From Flavobacteriaceae bacterium PS02334 (lineage in GTDB: Bacteria; Bacteroidota; Bacteroidia; Flavobacteriales; Flavobacteriaceae), in the NCBI GenBank assembly GCA_029959295.1, contig JASCOH010000005.1:1-64000 (forward strand): a DNA stretch of 64,000 nucleotides, given 5' to 3'. The notes beneath the pieces are model-generated. The model was not told the origin of the DNA. It saw only the letters and a program-made list of their open reading frames with translations, and ran no database searches. Of this stretch, positions 44,343-53,761 are shown in pieces. Position numbers and translations under genes: made by a program. Position 1 is the stretch's first letter; the number at the start of each line of letters is the position of its first letter.

Positions 44343-45104
44343 ATGAACGAACACATCAAAAAGTTTTTAAACGAAGAGCAAGATCCGAAAGCAGTGGATA
44401 AAATCACTTCAAAATTGACGGATTTGCTAATGAAAAATGAAGAAATCGGGTATATTGGCGTTCAAAAAAAGCCAGCAATCACGGTTTTTCCAGATAGCAT
44501 TGTTTTGACAAATAAGAGAATAATTATCTGCAAGCCAAAGAATCTTGGACTTTCAATGGATTTTACAGATTATACTTGGGACGATATTGTAGGCACTTTT
44601 GTAAAGGAAAATATTCTGGGTTCAGAATTTTCTTTTACGACAAAAACCGACTTGACAATTTCAATCGATTATATTCCTAAAACGCAGGCAAGAAAGATTT
44701 ATACTTTTGCAAAAGAGCAATTGGATATTTTGAAAAACGGAGTTTCGTTTACTGAACCAGCACCAGTTGTTGAAGAAGAAAAGGTTGAAATTATTCCAGA
44801 AGAAGAGGAAGTTATTCCAGAAGCTTTTGCAACAATTGAAGAGCCAGAAGTGGAAGAAATAGAAGAAATTGAAACGGAAGAAGTGACTGATTATGCAGAA
44901 ATTATTCCGGTTTCGCAGTCGGGTTATCGTGACGAAAAGCAATTTCCAGATGAAAAACCAGAGTCAAAAGAGAAATCTTTGAAAGACCTTTCGCAAGACG
45001 AATTGTTTGACAAGCTTCAGAATTACAAGAAGTTATTGGATAACGGATTGATCATGCAAGGGGAATATGATACTTTGAAGAAAGAGATTTTGAGTCATAT
45101 GTGA
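44343..45104 (+). CDS. PH domain and SHOCT domain protein with acidic linker
   Basis: A 253-residue cytosolic protein. N-terminal bacterial PH domain (about 20-130, TNKRIIICKPKNLG and DYTWDDIVG), a strongly acidic linker rich in Glu, Val, Ile and Pro (about 138-195), and a C-terminal SHOCT motif (LSQDELFDKLQNYKKLLDNG, about 216-235, with ITQ/YDTLKKEIL-type end). PH-SHOCT proteins are widespread with no set function; SHOCT is thought to mediate oligomerisation. It has its own promoter and a strong terminator. Confidence 0.85.
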   Translation: MNEHIKKFLNEEQDPKAVDKITSKLTDLLMKNEEIGYIGVQKKPAITVFPDSIVLTNKRIIICKPKNLGLSMDFTDYTWDDIVGTFVKENILGSEFSFTTKTDLTISIDYIPKTQARKIYTFAKEQLDILKNGVSFTEPAPVVEEEKVEIIPEEEEVIPEAFATIEEPEVEEIEEIETEEVTDYAEIIPVSQSGYRDEKQFPDEKPESKEKSLKDLSQDELFDKLQNYKKLLDNGLIMQGEYDTLKKEILSHM

Positions 45105-45138
45105 TTTAGGCAAAAGTCATTAGCCAATAGGCAAAAGT

Positions 45139-45177
45139 AAAAAGCGGAAGTTGATGATTCAACTTCCGCTTTTTTAT
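45139..45177. terminator. Strong intrinsic terminator
   Basis: A 14-bp perfect stem (45141-45154 with 45159-45172, AAAGCGGAAGTTGA and its complement) with loop TGAT and a T-run. It ends the PH-domain gene and lies between convergent genes. Confidence 0.93.
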
Positions 45178-45261
45178 TAAATTTAGTTGTAGCTTTTTCC
45201 TATTGCCTAATAATTTGGACTAATCGTTTCGTGCCCGACTTTCAATAATCGCTTGTATGTG

Positions 45262-45576
45262 TTATGTGACGCTTGTATTTCTTGCTTTTACAATTCTATT
45301 AAAAATTACTTGAAGAATTAAACAGATAGGAATCATTATGATTAGGTTACCCATAAAAACTGCAAATTCTGGATTTAAGCATTTTATCGGGGTATTGCTT
45401 TTCATGCGTTCAATCCAAAATAATAAAAATGGAAATAGAAGTATAATGATAGAACATAGTGCGTACGTAACCCATTGTGGAATCAAATTCCATCTTTTGT
45501 ATAAAAACGCTAAGAGCAACGGAAGCAATATATATGGTAAAAAAAGAAGCAATAATCGTAATAAAATCATAATCAT
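45262..45576 (-). CDS. Small hydrophobic membrane protein
   Basis: A 104-residue protein with three predicted membrane helices (about 3-25, 36-54, 73-94) and a basic C-terminus. No family is recognised. It lies 27 bp downstream of the DUF4407 gene on the same strand, so it is probably cotranscribed. Codon use and composition resemble the neighbours, so it seems a real gene, but length keeps confidence moderate. Confidence 0.6.
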   Translation of the reverse strand: MIMILLRLLLLFLPYILLPLLLAFLYKRWNLIPQWVTYALCSIIILLFPFLLFWIERMKSNTPIKCLNPEFAVFMGNLIIMIPICLILQVIFNRIVKARNTSVT

Positions 45577-45603
45577 TTGTCTAGTTTTTAAAATTGCTCA
45601 TAA

Positions 45604-46704
45604 CTAAAAAGTCTTCTTTTGTTTTTCTACAAAGTTATGAGCTTGTAATTCCAGCAACTCCGTAGCTTTTTTTCTTTGCAGGTTATACAAATCTTTGTCA
45701 GAAGCAATGTCTTCATAAACTTTGTCGTGCATTAAAGCGCTAGTTTTTACTAATAAATCACGCTGATATTTGTCTTGTGCCAAAGTTGCTTTCATGGCTG
45801 TTTCCAAGTCTTCGATCTTGAAATCATATTCTCCTTTTTGAGATAATAATTTGGCAATGATTGGCGAAGTTTCTATTGCTAAAAATAACAGCATAATGAA
45901 AAATGAAGGCAACCAAGGCAATTTATCCAAAGCATTGATTCTTGCCATCAAGCCGTCAAAACCATCGATGATTGGCTGGGTTTCAGTTACTTTTTTGTCT
46001 AAATCAGCTTGCAATGTTTTTGATAGTTTTTCTGCTTCGGCGATTTTTGCGAGATTGGTTTTTCGCAAAGTATCTAATTCCGTTTTTGCCAAATCGTGCT
46101 TTGCAATTTTCTCTTTAAAAACGGGGCCTTTTCCTAATTTTTTTGTTCCTGCAGTTCCTTCTGCTTCTGTGATATAAGTTTGATATAACGTATTGACTTC
46201 TTTTTCCTTCTTCGTAATTTCAGATTTTAAGCTTTCAATCTGAGCTTTGTTCTTGTCTAAATCCGTCTTGAAATAATTGGCAACTTCCTTTTTATTGCTC
46301 AAGGCCATTGCATTTTTTTCTTTCAATAAAACCGTGTTGATTTCCTTTTCAAAAATTTTGATTTCTAGAGGTTTTGAGATTACAATTGCAATGATTATCG
46401 CTAAAGCAATTCTTGGTGTTGCCTGAATAAATTCGCTTCCGAAGCCGTCTCTTTTTCTTATGGTTGAAACTATGAATCTATCCAAATTAAAGATTAATAA
46501 ACCCCAAATAAATCCGAAGAAAATAGCGGTGTAAATATTGTCAAAAACCGTGTAAAGTGCATAACTGCCAGCGATGAAAGCCATTACTGCAGTAAAAAAT
46601 ACGGTGGCGCCGATTCCGGCATATTTGTTTTGTTCGCCGTTGGAACAGCTTTCGATGATGTTTTTGTCAGTGCCGGAGCAGACAAGGAAGAATTGTTTTA
46701 ACAT
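45604..46704 (-). CDS. DUF4407 domain membrane protein
   Basis: A 366-residue protein when started at ATG 46704 (MLKQFFLVCSG); a longer frame from 46752 would include the promoter region and is rejected. Predicted helices at about 34-54, 58-80 and 107-124 are followed by a long coiled coil (about 135-235) and a further helix near 253-273, then a charged C-terminal helix. DUF4407 proteins are common in Bacteroidota and unassigned in function. The size and long periplasmic-type coiled coil suggest a structural or scaffolding role. Confidence 0.85.
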   Translation of the reverse strand: MLKQFFLVCSGTDKNIIESCSNGEQNKYAGIGATVFFTAVMAFIAGSYALYTVFDNIYTAIFFGFIWGLLIFNLDRFIVSTIRKRDGFGSEFIQATPRIALAIIIAIVISKPLEIKIFEKEINTVLLKEKNAMALSNKKEVANYFKTDLDKNKAQIESLKSEITKKEKEVNTLYQTYITEAEGTAGTKKLGKGPVFKEKIAKHDLAKTELDTLRKTNLAKIAEAEKLSKTLQADLDKKVTETQPIIDGFDGLMARINALDKLPWLPSFFIMLLFLAIETSPIIAKLLSQKGEYDFKIEDLETAMKATLAQDKYQRDLLVKTSALMHDKVYEDIASDKDLYNLQRKKATELLELQAHNFVEKQKKTF

Positions 46705-46729
46705 AATGATGATTTGATTGATGATGTTA

Positions 46730-46763
46730 CAAAGGTAACGCCAAAACCTCAATTATGTTGCAA
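46730..46763 (-). promoter_or_regulatory. Promoter of the DUF4407 gene
   Basis: On the minus strand TACCTTTG (46737-46730) matches the -7 box; TTG (46763-46761) lies 23 bp upstream. It places transcription about 20 bp before ATG 46704 and supports that start. Confidence 0.55.
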
Positions 46764-46788
46764 CGTGTTGGTATGTTTTGATTTAGAA

Positions 46789-46818
46789 AGAAAAAATCCC
46801 GCTTTTTATGGCGGGATT
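46789..46818 (-). terminator. Intrinsic terminator of the small lipoprotein gene
   Basis: On the minus strand AATCCCGC / GCGGGATT (46795-46802 with 46811-46818) followed by T's, 10 bp after the stop codon of the gene at 46828-47250. Confidence 0.88.
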
Positions 46819-46827
46819 AGTCATTAA

Positions 46828-47250
46828 TTATTTAATTTTTGCTTTTTCTAAGGCATTATTATAGCCTTCTTTAGCATCTTCTTTTGCATTTTTAGACGAC
46901 TCTTTCATTTTTTCATTGGCTTCTTTCGCTTCTTCTTTTATTTTTTCAGAAGTGTTTTTTACGCCGTCTTTTGTAGCTTCCCAAGCACTTTTTGCTTTGT
47001 CAACCGTGATTTGTGCCAAACGTTCAGCTTCTTTATCGCCTTTTGCTTTTGCTTCGGCAAGCTTTACTTCAGCGCTGTCTAATTTTGCTTTCGCATTTTC
47101 GCTTAATTCTAAATCAACATTAGTCTTGCTAGTTGTTGTAGTTGTAGTTACAACTCCATCTTCTGCTGTTGTGACTACAGTTTCTTCTTTCTTGCATGAT
47201 GTGGCGAATAGCATCCCGCATATCGCTACGGTAAAAATTGTTTTTTTCAT
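46828..47250 (-). CDS. Small lipoprotein with helical, Lys/Glu/Ala-rich repeat
   Basis: 140 residues from ATG 47250 (MKKTIFTVAICGML); the upstream in-frame Met at 47295 would put residues before the signal peptide and is rejected. Lipobox at ATSC (Cys19). After a Thr/Val-rich stretch the mature part is a long amphipathic helix with repeats such as AKAKGDKEAE and EKIKEEAKEANEKMKE, similar to LEA/YtxH-like stress proteins. It lies just after tssF but has its own terminator. A T6SS role is not supported. Confidence 0.75.
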   Translation of the reverse strand: MKKTIFTVAICGMLFATSCKKEETVVTTAEDGVVTTTTTTSKTNVDLELSENAKAKLDSAEVKLAEAKAKGDKEAERLAQITVDKAKSAWEATKDGVKNTSEKIKEEAKEANEKMKESSKNAKEDAKEGYNNALEKAKIK

Positions 47251-47307
47251 GAATCTATTTTTGTTTGATATAAATGTAACAAAAAAAGTATCCAATAAAA
47301 TTAAATT

Positions 47308-49158
47308 TTAAGAATAAATTATACGAAACGGAACAATATTTATCGCGCGATTTTCAATCATCAATTTCAAATCTTCGCTCAAGAAATACCATTCTTCCTC
47401 ATTATAATAGTCTTTGTCTTGTCGTGTCAGATAGATATCGATTGTCGGCGTGTAACCCACATTGCTGTCTAAGCTCGTCTGGATTCCGTTTTTCACTTCG
47501 ACTTTTGTAATTGCATCTCCAAAGTGGTTCTTGCACAAAATAATAATATCTTGGCGCGTCACAACTCTTTGGTTGGAAACTAGATTTTCACGATAGGCAT
47601 AAATTTTTTCTGAGTTTGAAAGTTCATCTTTTCCGCCTTGCGTTGTAGATAAAAACATAATATTGTCTCTTTCAAAATCAGAACCTTTGTGAGAAACCAA
47701 TCTTGAAAACGTATTTATTTTATTGGCTGATTCGCCATTTGTAGTCCAATATTTTGCAAATAAAGTACCTTTATTGGTATTGGTTGTCGTGTTTAGAATC
47801 AAATAAGGATTATTGATATTTTGCATTCCGACTTGCGACATTTTGTTTCTGAAACGCGAAATAATCTGGTTGATTTCTTTCAGATTGTTATCCGTAAAAT
47901 CATGGCCGAGTCTTGAAAAAGCGGCAGCTTCATCTCGAATCAAATCAATCAGGTAATTAATTTCTTCAGTCGCATTTCTTTCGTCAAATCTCGCAACGCC
48001 GCCAAATCTCAGATAAGCATAATCGCTGTCGCCTTTTTCATCATCATTTTTAATGACATCAAATTCGTTGTTTTTGTCGTCGGCAACAGAAAATAATTCC
48101 AAGAAAAATTCTTCGTTCAAATTTAAAGGATAAATATTCAGCAGATTTTTGATATTTCCCTGAACTTCATTTAGCTTTTTATTGATTACCGGAAAGCAAT
48201 TATTCGCACAAAAAACTTCTGATAAAATGCTTGTTCCGATTACATTTGGAAACTCAATGCGAATCCAAAGCAACTTTTCTTCTGACAGTTTTTTTAAATC
48301 TTCTGCTGGAATAAAACTGCTTAATTCTGCGGGAATCGAATAATCGCTGTCGCTAATATTGATAACATCTTTTACCGTAATAAAATTCTGCTTGTAAAAA
48401 TCATTTGTATGTTCCTGAGTCCTTTCGATATGGTAAAAATCCTCCTGAATTAATTCTCCATAATCATTTTCATGCTTGTCATCATTGTTATAGCCTTGAA
48501 CCGTAGTCAATTGATGGTCATTCAAAAACCATTTTGACCTTGGCAGAAAGTGGAAAAAAGTATTTCTGTTATGAATATTTTTCAGATAGAAATAAAACAT
48601 CAAATCTTTGATAATTCCGTCGCCTTGATGCTTTAATCCAAGCCAAATTGTGCCGTGAGGAGCGGGTTTTATGTAATTATTGCTACTGACAGTTTCTCTA
48701 AATTGCTCTTTCACAATTTCTTGAACGCCATTCGGCAAGATGACATAATTGAGCTTATTTCGGTTTAATTTTACAGGTTTTGTAGGTCCGAAGAAATAAT
48801 TCTTGATTACGTTTTCTGTCGGATTGTAAGGATTTGCCTCTTTTCTTTGGAAATAAAATTGGTGGTAATCATTTAAAGTCACTTCATTTTCCACAGGATA
48901 AGCTCTCAAAATCGCTCTCGCCGGAGTTGCTTTTGCCGAAGCTGTGGGCGTTAGAATATCCACTAATCTTTCGGTAATTCTTCTTCGGCTGGAGAAAACT
49001 TCGTTGGAAATTTTTTCTAATTCTTTGGCACAAACATCAAAAAGCAAATTGACGATTGGGTCAAAGACGTTCTCCAATTCCACGTCAGAATAGCCCCATT
49101 GTTTGGCGGCGCGCTTGAGTAATCGGTCTTTAATTTGGTCTTTTGATAATTGGTTCAT
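47308..49158 (-). CDS. tssF: T6SS baseplate subunit TssF
   Basis: A 616-residue baseplate wedge protein. The N-terminus fits TssF: a helix around AAKQWGYSDVELENVFDP, then LEKISNEVFSSRRRITERLV, and the PARAILRAYP strand. TssF pairs with TssG and docks TssE at the sheath end. It is the last gene of the minus-strand T6SS operon, 6 bp after tssE. Confidence 0.9.
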   Translation of the reverse strand: MNQLSKDQIKDRLLKRAAKQWGYSDVELENVFDPIVNLLFDVCAKELEKISNEVFSSRRRITERLVDILTPTASAKATPARAILRAYPVENEVTLNDYHQFYFQRKEANPYNPTENVIKNYFFGPTKPVKLNRNKLNYVILPNGVQEIVKEQFRETVSSNNYIKPAPHGTIWLGLKHQGDGIIKDLMFYFYLKNIHNRNTFFHFLPRSKWFLNDHQLTTVQGYNNDDKHENDYGELIQEDFYHIERTQEHTNDFYKQNFITVKDVINISDSDYSIPAELSSFIPAEDLKKLSEEKLLWIRIEFPNVIGTSILSEVFCANNCFPVINKKLNEVQGNIKNLLNIYPLNLNEEFFLELFSVADDKNNEFDVIKNDDEKGDSDYAYLRFGGVARFDERNATEEINYLIDLIRDEAAAFSRLGHDFTDNNLKEINQIISRFRNKMSQVGMQNINNPYLILNTTTNTNKGTLFAKYWTTNGESANKINTFSRLVSHKGSDFERDNIMFLSTTQGGKDELSNSEKIYAYRENLVSNQRVVTRQDIIILCKNHFGDAITKVEVKNGIQTSLDSNVGYTPTIDIYLTRQDKDYYNEEEWYFLSEDLKLMIENRAINIVPFRIIYS

Positions 49159-49164
49159 CGATTT

Positions 49165-49596
49165 TTATTTAAATGAAAATGGCGCTAGAAAGTAAGAGCT
49201 TTTGTAATAATAAGGTTGGTTTGTCTTTTTGATCACGCCATAAACTACGATATCCAGGCGCTTTTTTACACGGATATTCGCTTCATAACTCACGGTATCT
49301 TCGCTTACGCCTAAAGTTACATCAGTGACAATCAAGCGTTTTTCGTATTTTTTTACCTTTTCATGAACCGATTCCTTGATCATGTCTTTCAGCTGGTTTG
49401 CATTGGCCAAAAGATTAAAATCGGTTTCCCAAATCACGGTTCCAAACTCATCGTCATATTTGTATTCGCCGAAAATCGTGGTGATAATCAGCGAAATATA
49501 TTGTGCCAAAGATTCTTCGATAGTGACTTTTCTTAAATCTTCGCCACTTGACAACCGCTTGAAATCAATTGGAATTTTGTAGAATAGGTCTTTCAT
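49165..49596 (-). CDS. tssE: T6SS baseplate subunit TssE (gp25-like)
   Basis: A 143-residue gp25/GPW-like protein. The DDEFGTVIWETDF segment around residue 50 resembles the conserved EFG/W region of gp25. It connects baseplate and sheath. The first 32 bp overlap the end of the tssH gene in another frame, suggesting coupled translation. Confidence 0.9.
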   Translation of the reverse strand: MKDLFYKIPIDFKRLSSGEDLRKVTIEESLAQYISLIITTIFGEYKYDDEFGTVIWETDFNLLANANQLKDMIKESVHEKVKKYEKRLIVTDVTLGVSEDTVSYEANIRVKKRLDIVVYGVIKKTNQPYYYKSSYFLAPFSFK

Positions 49597-52018
49597 TTTC
49601 TATCGTAAATTTAATTTCTCCGTCTTCATTCAAAGTCACTTTCAACGAATCTCCTTTCTGGATTTCGTCGGAAATAATCATACGCGAAAGCGGTCTTTTC
49701 AGCTGATTTCGAATCGTTCCTTTAATAGGTCTCGCTCCATATTCTGGTGTAAAACCCATCAAAGCAATCTGTTCTTTGTCTTTTTCGTCGATATTCAAAG
49801 TGATGTCTAATTTCTCCAAAAGCTGTAAAAGTTCTTTTTTCAAATGGATGTCAAAGATTCTCGAAACGCTTTTCTTGCTGATTGGCGCAAACGGAATAAT
49901 TTCGGTCAAACGGCCTAAAAACTCTGGACGGAAAAATCCTATCATCAATTGAATCAAGTCATTTGATTTCGGAATTACGTCTTTTTCAAAAGATTTTACG
50001 ATATAATCCGAACCAATATTTGAGGTAAATAAAATTACAGCATTGGAGAAATCTCCTTCTTTTCCAAGTCTGTCATGTAATTTTCCTTCGTCCAAAATCT
50101 GAAGAAACACATCAAAAACTGATTTATGCGCTTTTTCAATTTCATCAAAAAGAACGATGGAATAAGGCTTTTGACGGATTTTGTTTACCAACAAACCACC
50201 TTCTTCATAACCCACATATCCTGGAGGCGCTCCGTATAAAAGTGCAGCGGAATGTTCTTCCTTAAACTCTGACATGTCCAAACGAATGATTGCATTTTCA
50301 TCACCAAAAAGAAAATCTGCCAATGATTTTGCCAACTCTGTTTTTCCAGTTCCTGTTGGTCCTAGAAAGAAAAACGACCCGATTGGCTGGCCTGGTTTTG
50401 TCAAGCCAGAACGCGATTCTAAAATGGCGTCTGCCACAACTTTTACGGCGTGATCTTGCCCGATAACTCTTTGTTTTAAAGTATTTTCAATGTCTAAAAG
50501 TCGCTCACGTTCATCCGATTTTACTTTTCCAGCAGGAATTCCGGTAATGCCAGAAACCACGTGGGAAAGATGCGTATTTAGAACTATATTTTCTTCGTCA
50601 TTCAGCTTTTCTAAATTTTCTAAAAGTGATTCCAAATGCGAAATTTTGTACTCTTTTTCAATCGAAGCAAATTTGTCGTCGTCATCGCTGAAAAGTTTTC
50701 CAGTCTTGTTTTGAATGTCAGAATGAAGCCAATGGATTTTTTCTTCTTTCTCTAAATCTTCAATAATATCTCGAATTTCTTCCAATTGTTTTTTCAATTC
50801 TGGAAGATCTTTTTTGATATTTTCTTTTGCTACTTTTAAGGAAGACATAGTTCTGTCAATCAAGTCTAAAGCCGAATCTGGAAGTGATTTTTCCTTTAAA
50901 TATCTTTTTGAAAGACGAATCGATTCTTTCAAACCTTCTTCGTCAATGCTGAAATCGTGGTGCGTTTGGTAATGAGAAATCACGTTTTTGATCATTCTCA
51001 AAGCCAATTCTTGTGTTGGTTCTGTAACTTCCAAAGTTTCAAATCTACGCGAAAGCGCATCGTCTTTGCCTAAAGATTTTCTGAATTTCTCTGTAGTCGT
51101 GGCTCCAATAAAAGTAATGTCTCCTTTCGAAAGTTCTGATTTTATGATACTTCCAATACCGTTTCCTTGGTTGGAATCAAATAATTCGTGAATATCGTCT
51201 ATGAATAAAATCGGTTTTTCATAGTTTTTTACTTCATTGAAAATCTTCTGAAGTCTATCTTCCACTTCGCCTTTGTAAGAAGCGCCGGCAAATAACGGAC
51301 CGATATTTATTTCAAAAACATTCGCATTATTGAAAGCAGTCAAAGTCGATTTGTCAGCAATTTTTCCGCAGAAACCTTCAATTAAAGTGGATTTTCCTAC
51401 GCCAGATTCCCCGATTACAATAACGTGCGGTTTCAATTTGCGATTTAAAATCTCAGTAATAGTTTTCAATTCATCATCGCGCCCAATCATCGGAATCGAT
51501 TCTTTTGACTTATATTGTTTGACTTTATCGGTGCAATATTTATCCAAAGTAGAAGAATTTCCAGTTGGATTTGCTTTCGGTTTTTCAGAATTATTTTGTG
51601 ATTTTCTAGTATCAAATTGCTCAGACAAATCGTTTGGACTCAACGGAAGCGACTTCAACTGGTCGTGAGAAAACCCAACCCCAGGCGTAACCAACGCTTT
51701 CAAAATCGGAATAAAATCAACTTCATCACCAGATTTTCTTGCAATTTCTTCCGCTTCAGAAAGTACAGTATTTACCGCACTGTCTGGAGCCGGATCGTCA
51801 TTTGGTTTCGAAGCTTTTGGATATTCACTGATTCTGATTTCGGCCCATTCTTCCAGATAAAAAACGTCAATTCCTTTAGAATCCAACTCCCGCATGAAGG
51901 TAAATTGGGGATTCAAGAGCGCTTTCATCAAGTGTGCCGGCGAATATTTTTGGTTGAAATTATCTTTCGCGTACTGCTTTGCAATGTGAATTGCCTGCAA
52001 AATATCTTCTGTAACCAT
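49565..52018 (-). CDS. tssH: T6SS sheath disassembly ATPase TssH (ClpV)
   Basis: An 817-residue Clp/Hsp100 ATPase. N-terminal Clp repeat domain (about 1-140), AAA1 with Walker A GESGVGKST (about 203-211), a middle coiled-coil domain (about 395-470), and AAA2 with Walker A GPTGTGKTEL (about 550). It takes apart contracted TssBC sheaths. It lies 11 bp after tssO and overlaps tssE by 32 bp. Confidence 0.93.
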   Translation of the reverse strand: MVTEDILQAIHIAKQYAKDNFNQKYSPAHLMKALLNPQFTFMRELDSKGIDVFYLEEWAEIRISEYPKASKPNDDPAPDSAVNTVLSEAEEIARKSGDEVDFIPILKALVTPGVGFSHDQLKSLPLSPNDLSEQFDTRKSQNNSEKPKANPTGNSSTLDKYCTDKVKQYKSKESIPMIGRDDELKTITEILNRKLKPHVIVIGESGVGKSTLIEGFCGKIADKSTLTAFNNANVFEINIGPLFAGASYKGEVEDRLQKIFNEVKNYEKPILFIDDIHELFDSNQGNGIGSIIKSELSKGDITFIGATTTEKFRKSLGKDDALSRRFETLEVTEPTQELALRMIKNVISHYQTHHDFSIDEEGLKESIRLSKRYLKEKSLPDSALDLIDRTMSSLKVAKENIKKDLPELKKQLEEIRDIIEDLEKEEKIHWLHSDIQNKTGKLFSDDDDKFASIEKEYKISHLESLLENLEKLNDEENIVLNTHLSHVVSGITGIPAGKVKSDERERLLDIENTLKQRVIGQDHAVKVVADAILESRSGLTKPGQPIGSFFFLGPTGTGKTELAKSLADFLFGDENAIIRLDMSEFKEEHSAALLYGAPPGYVGYEEGGLLVNKIRQKPYSIVLFDEIEKAHKSVFDVFLQILDEGKLHDRLGKEGDFSNAVILFTSNIGSDYIVKSFEKDVIPKSNDLIQLMIGFFRPEFLGRLTEIIPFAPISKKSVSRIFDIHLKKELLQLLEKLDITLNIDEKDKEQIALMGFTPEYGARPIKGTIRNQLKRPLSRMIISDEIQKGDSLKVTLNEDGEIKFTIENERPILQNSN

Positions 52019-52029
52019 AATTTTAAATT

Positions 52030-52545
52030 TTAGTTAGCTCTTCTGCTTAGTTGTTGTGCCAATCGCAATTCTCTTATCAGATCTTTATTTTCCTCTTCAT
52101 ACGCTTTAATTTGCGTGTTCAACATGTCGATTTCCTTTTTAGAATCGTTAACCTGAAGCAATAATTTTTTGGCGTTTACCAAATCTGTAATTGTCAAGAT
52201 TACATTGTCATACAATTTCAAGCTCTGGTCAGAATCGGCAGGAATTTTTTCCTTTAATTCTACCAATTCAAAGCTGATATTTTGTTCAATGAATTGAAAA
52301 CTCTCTGGAGATTTATCCAAAGAATCAATCAAAACGCCGATGTGCTCGATTTTTTCAGAGAATTTTTTCTGGAAATTAAATTCTGCCAAGATTTTATCGT
52401 TTTCATTTTTCAGCACTTCATTTTCTTTCAAAGGAAGCCTGTAGTTGAAAAAGACGGCAAAAAATAATATTCCGGTTGTGATGATAAACATCAAAAGGAA
52501 TAGCAGGAATGCGGAAGTTCGCTCTTTTTTATTTAAAATGTCCAT
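52030..52545 (-). CDS. tssO: T6SSiii membrane protein TssO
   Basis: A 171-residue protein with one N-terminal membrane helix (about 12-34), then a long coiled coil to the end. This shape and its place in a subtype iii operon fit TssO, one of the Bacteroidota-specific subunits that replace the TssJLM membrane complex. Identification rests on context and shape more than on motifs. Confidence 0.7.
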   Translation of the reverse strand: MDILNKKERTSAFLLFLLMFIITTGILFFAVFFNYRLPLKENEVLKNENDKILAEFNFQKKFSEKIEHIGVLIDSLDKSPESFQFIEQNISFELVELKEKIPADSDQSLKLYDNVILTITDLVNAKKLLLQVNDSKKEIDMLNTQIKAYEEENKDLIRELRLAQQLSRRAN

Positions 52546-52569
52546 TTTTGGTGTAGGTTTAAGTTGGTT

Positions 52570-53751
52570 TTATTCAGCTAAAAATGATGGTGAAGATGGG
52601 GGATTATTGTCTCGGTCATCATTTCCGAAGAAGCTGGATCTTTCGTTTCTGACAATATTTTCATTGACAAAAATTCCGGTATCTCGTTTCTTGCCGATGT
52701 AATCCAATTGATTCAAAATATTGAAAAGATAATCCATTTTTGCGATGAAATTATTGACTTGATTTACGGTCGGTTCTACATCAAAAGCTTTGTATTTTGA
52801 ATTAATCGTTTCTGAAAATAATCTTTCATAATCACCGCTTGAAACTTCGGTCCATTCTGAAAAATAGTTAAAAAGCATTTCTTTCCCGTCTCCAGAAAAT
52901 GAGTCAAAACTGTTTTTGATGATTCGAGCCAAACTCACGACATTTTCCAAAACTTCAATCGGTTTCATGCCAAAATTCACCCATTTGTTTCTGGTAATAT
53001 TTTGTGCGACATAGCTCAAGATTTTCTCGCAAGCTTCAAAAACCATGTTTGCAATCAAGTTTTCGTCTTCCGTATTATTTCTAAATCTGATTTTTTGTGA
53101 AATCTGAACCGCATTAAATTCCAATTGCTTGAAGAAAGATTCATAATTTTCAAAAAGCGTAATTAATGTCGGATGGCTATTGACAGTAAGGCTTGGCGGA
53201 ATATATTCAGTCAAGATTTCATAGCTGTCAGCCGAAGTCTTGAATTTCGCCAAAGGAAACTGAAGCGCACCGATATTGTTTTGGTTGACTTCGCTTTCAA
53301 TCACGCTGGTCAAGAAATAACGCGACATCGCATTTGGAAAACGTGGCGGAATTTCCTCCATGTTCTGCTCGCCTGTCGGAATTCTTTGAAACGGATCGAC
53401 ATTCAATAGCAAATAGTAATTATTCTCTTTGAAATCAAAGTCTTTCAGTTCGATTTTTTCATTGAATTCGCCAGTATAATCAGTGATTTCAATTCTTCCT
53501 CCACCCGGAGTTACCGCTTTTATCATCTTGATGCTGACGCTCAATTCATTGTGCGCATCGATGGAAATTGAATATTGAAAAGGGCGTGTCAAATTAGTCG
53601 ACATCAAGCCATAATTCAGTTCGTTCACGCCTAGATTTCTAGCATCACGAACCAAATCTTCAATGTTATCCTGCAAGGTGATAAAATGATTTTTGTTGAT
53701 TTTCATTCCATCAATCCAGTTTACTGGAAAGTGTTTTATATTTTCAGCCAT
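52570..53751 (-). CDS. tssK: T6SS baseplate subunit TssK
   Basis: A 393-residue protein. N-terminal FPVNWIDGMKINKNHF matches the TssK opening (the 'W-x-G-M' and loading-site segment); the middle has the long helical bundle. TssK links the baseplate to the membrane complex. It lies between tssN and tssO with short gaps. Confidence 0.88.
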   Translation of the reverse strand: MAENIKHFPVNWIDGMKINKNHFITLQDNIEDLVRDARNLGVNELNYGLMSTNLTRPFQYSISIDAHNELSVSIKMIKAVTPGGGRIEITDYTGEFNEKIELKDFDFKENNYYLLLNVDPFQRIPTGEQNMEEIPPRFPNAMSRYFLTSVIESEVNQNNIGALQFPLAKFKTSADSYEILTEYIPPSLTVNSHPTLITLFENYESFFKQLEFNAVQISQKIRFRNNTEDENLIANMVFEACEKILSYVAQNITRNKWVNFGMKPIEVLENVVSLARIIKNSFDSFSGDGKEMLFNYFSEWTEVSSGDYERLFSETINSKYKAFDVEPTVNQVNNFIAKMDYLFNILNQLDYIGKKRDTGIFVNENIVRNERSSFFGNDDRDNNPPSSPSFLAE

Positions 53752-53761
53752 AATTAAAAAA

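Noticed and set aside
44661-44942. Phe-rich minus-strand frame inside the PH-SHOCT gene
   Set aside because: Its composition is just the complement of the Glu-rich linker codons.
46705-46752. Upstream start of the DUF4407 protein
   Set aside because: It would include the -7 box and spacer; MLKQFF at 46704 fits a promoter about 25 bp upstream.
46828-47250. Small lipoprotein as a T6SS subunit
   Set aside because: It has its own terminator, a separate LEA-like composition and no known T6SS counterpart; only proximity supports it.
47251-47295. Upstream start of the small lipoprotein
   Set aside because: It would put 15 residues before the signal peptide; MKKTIF at 47250 is the normal start.
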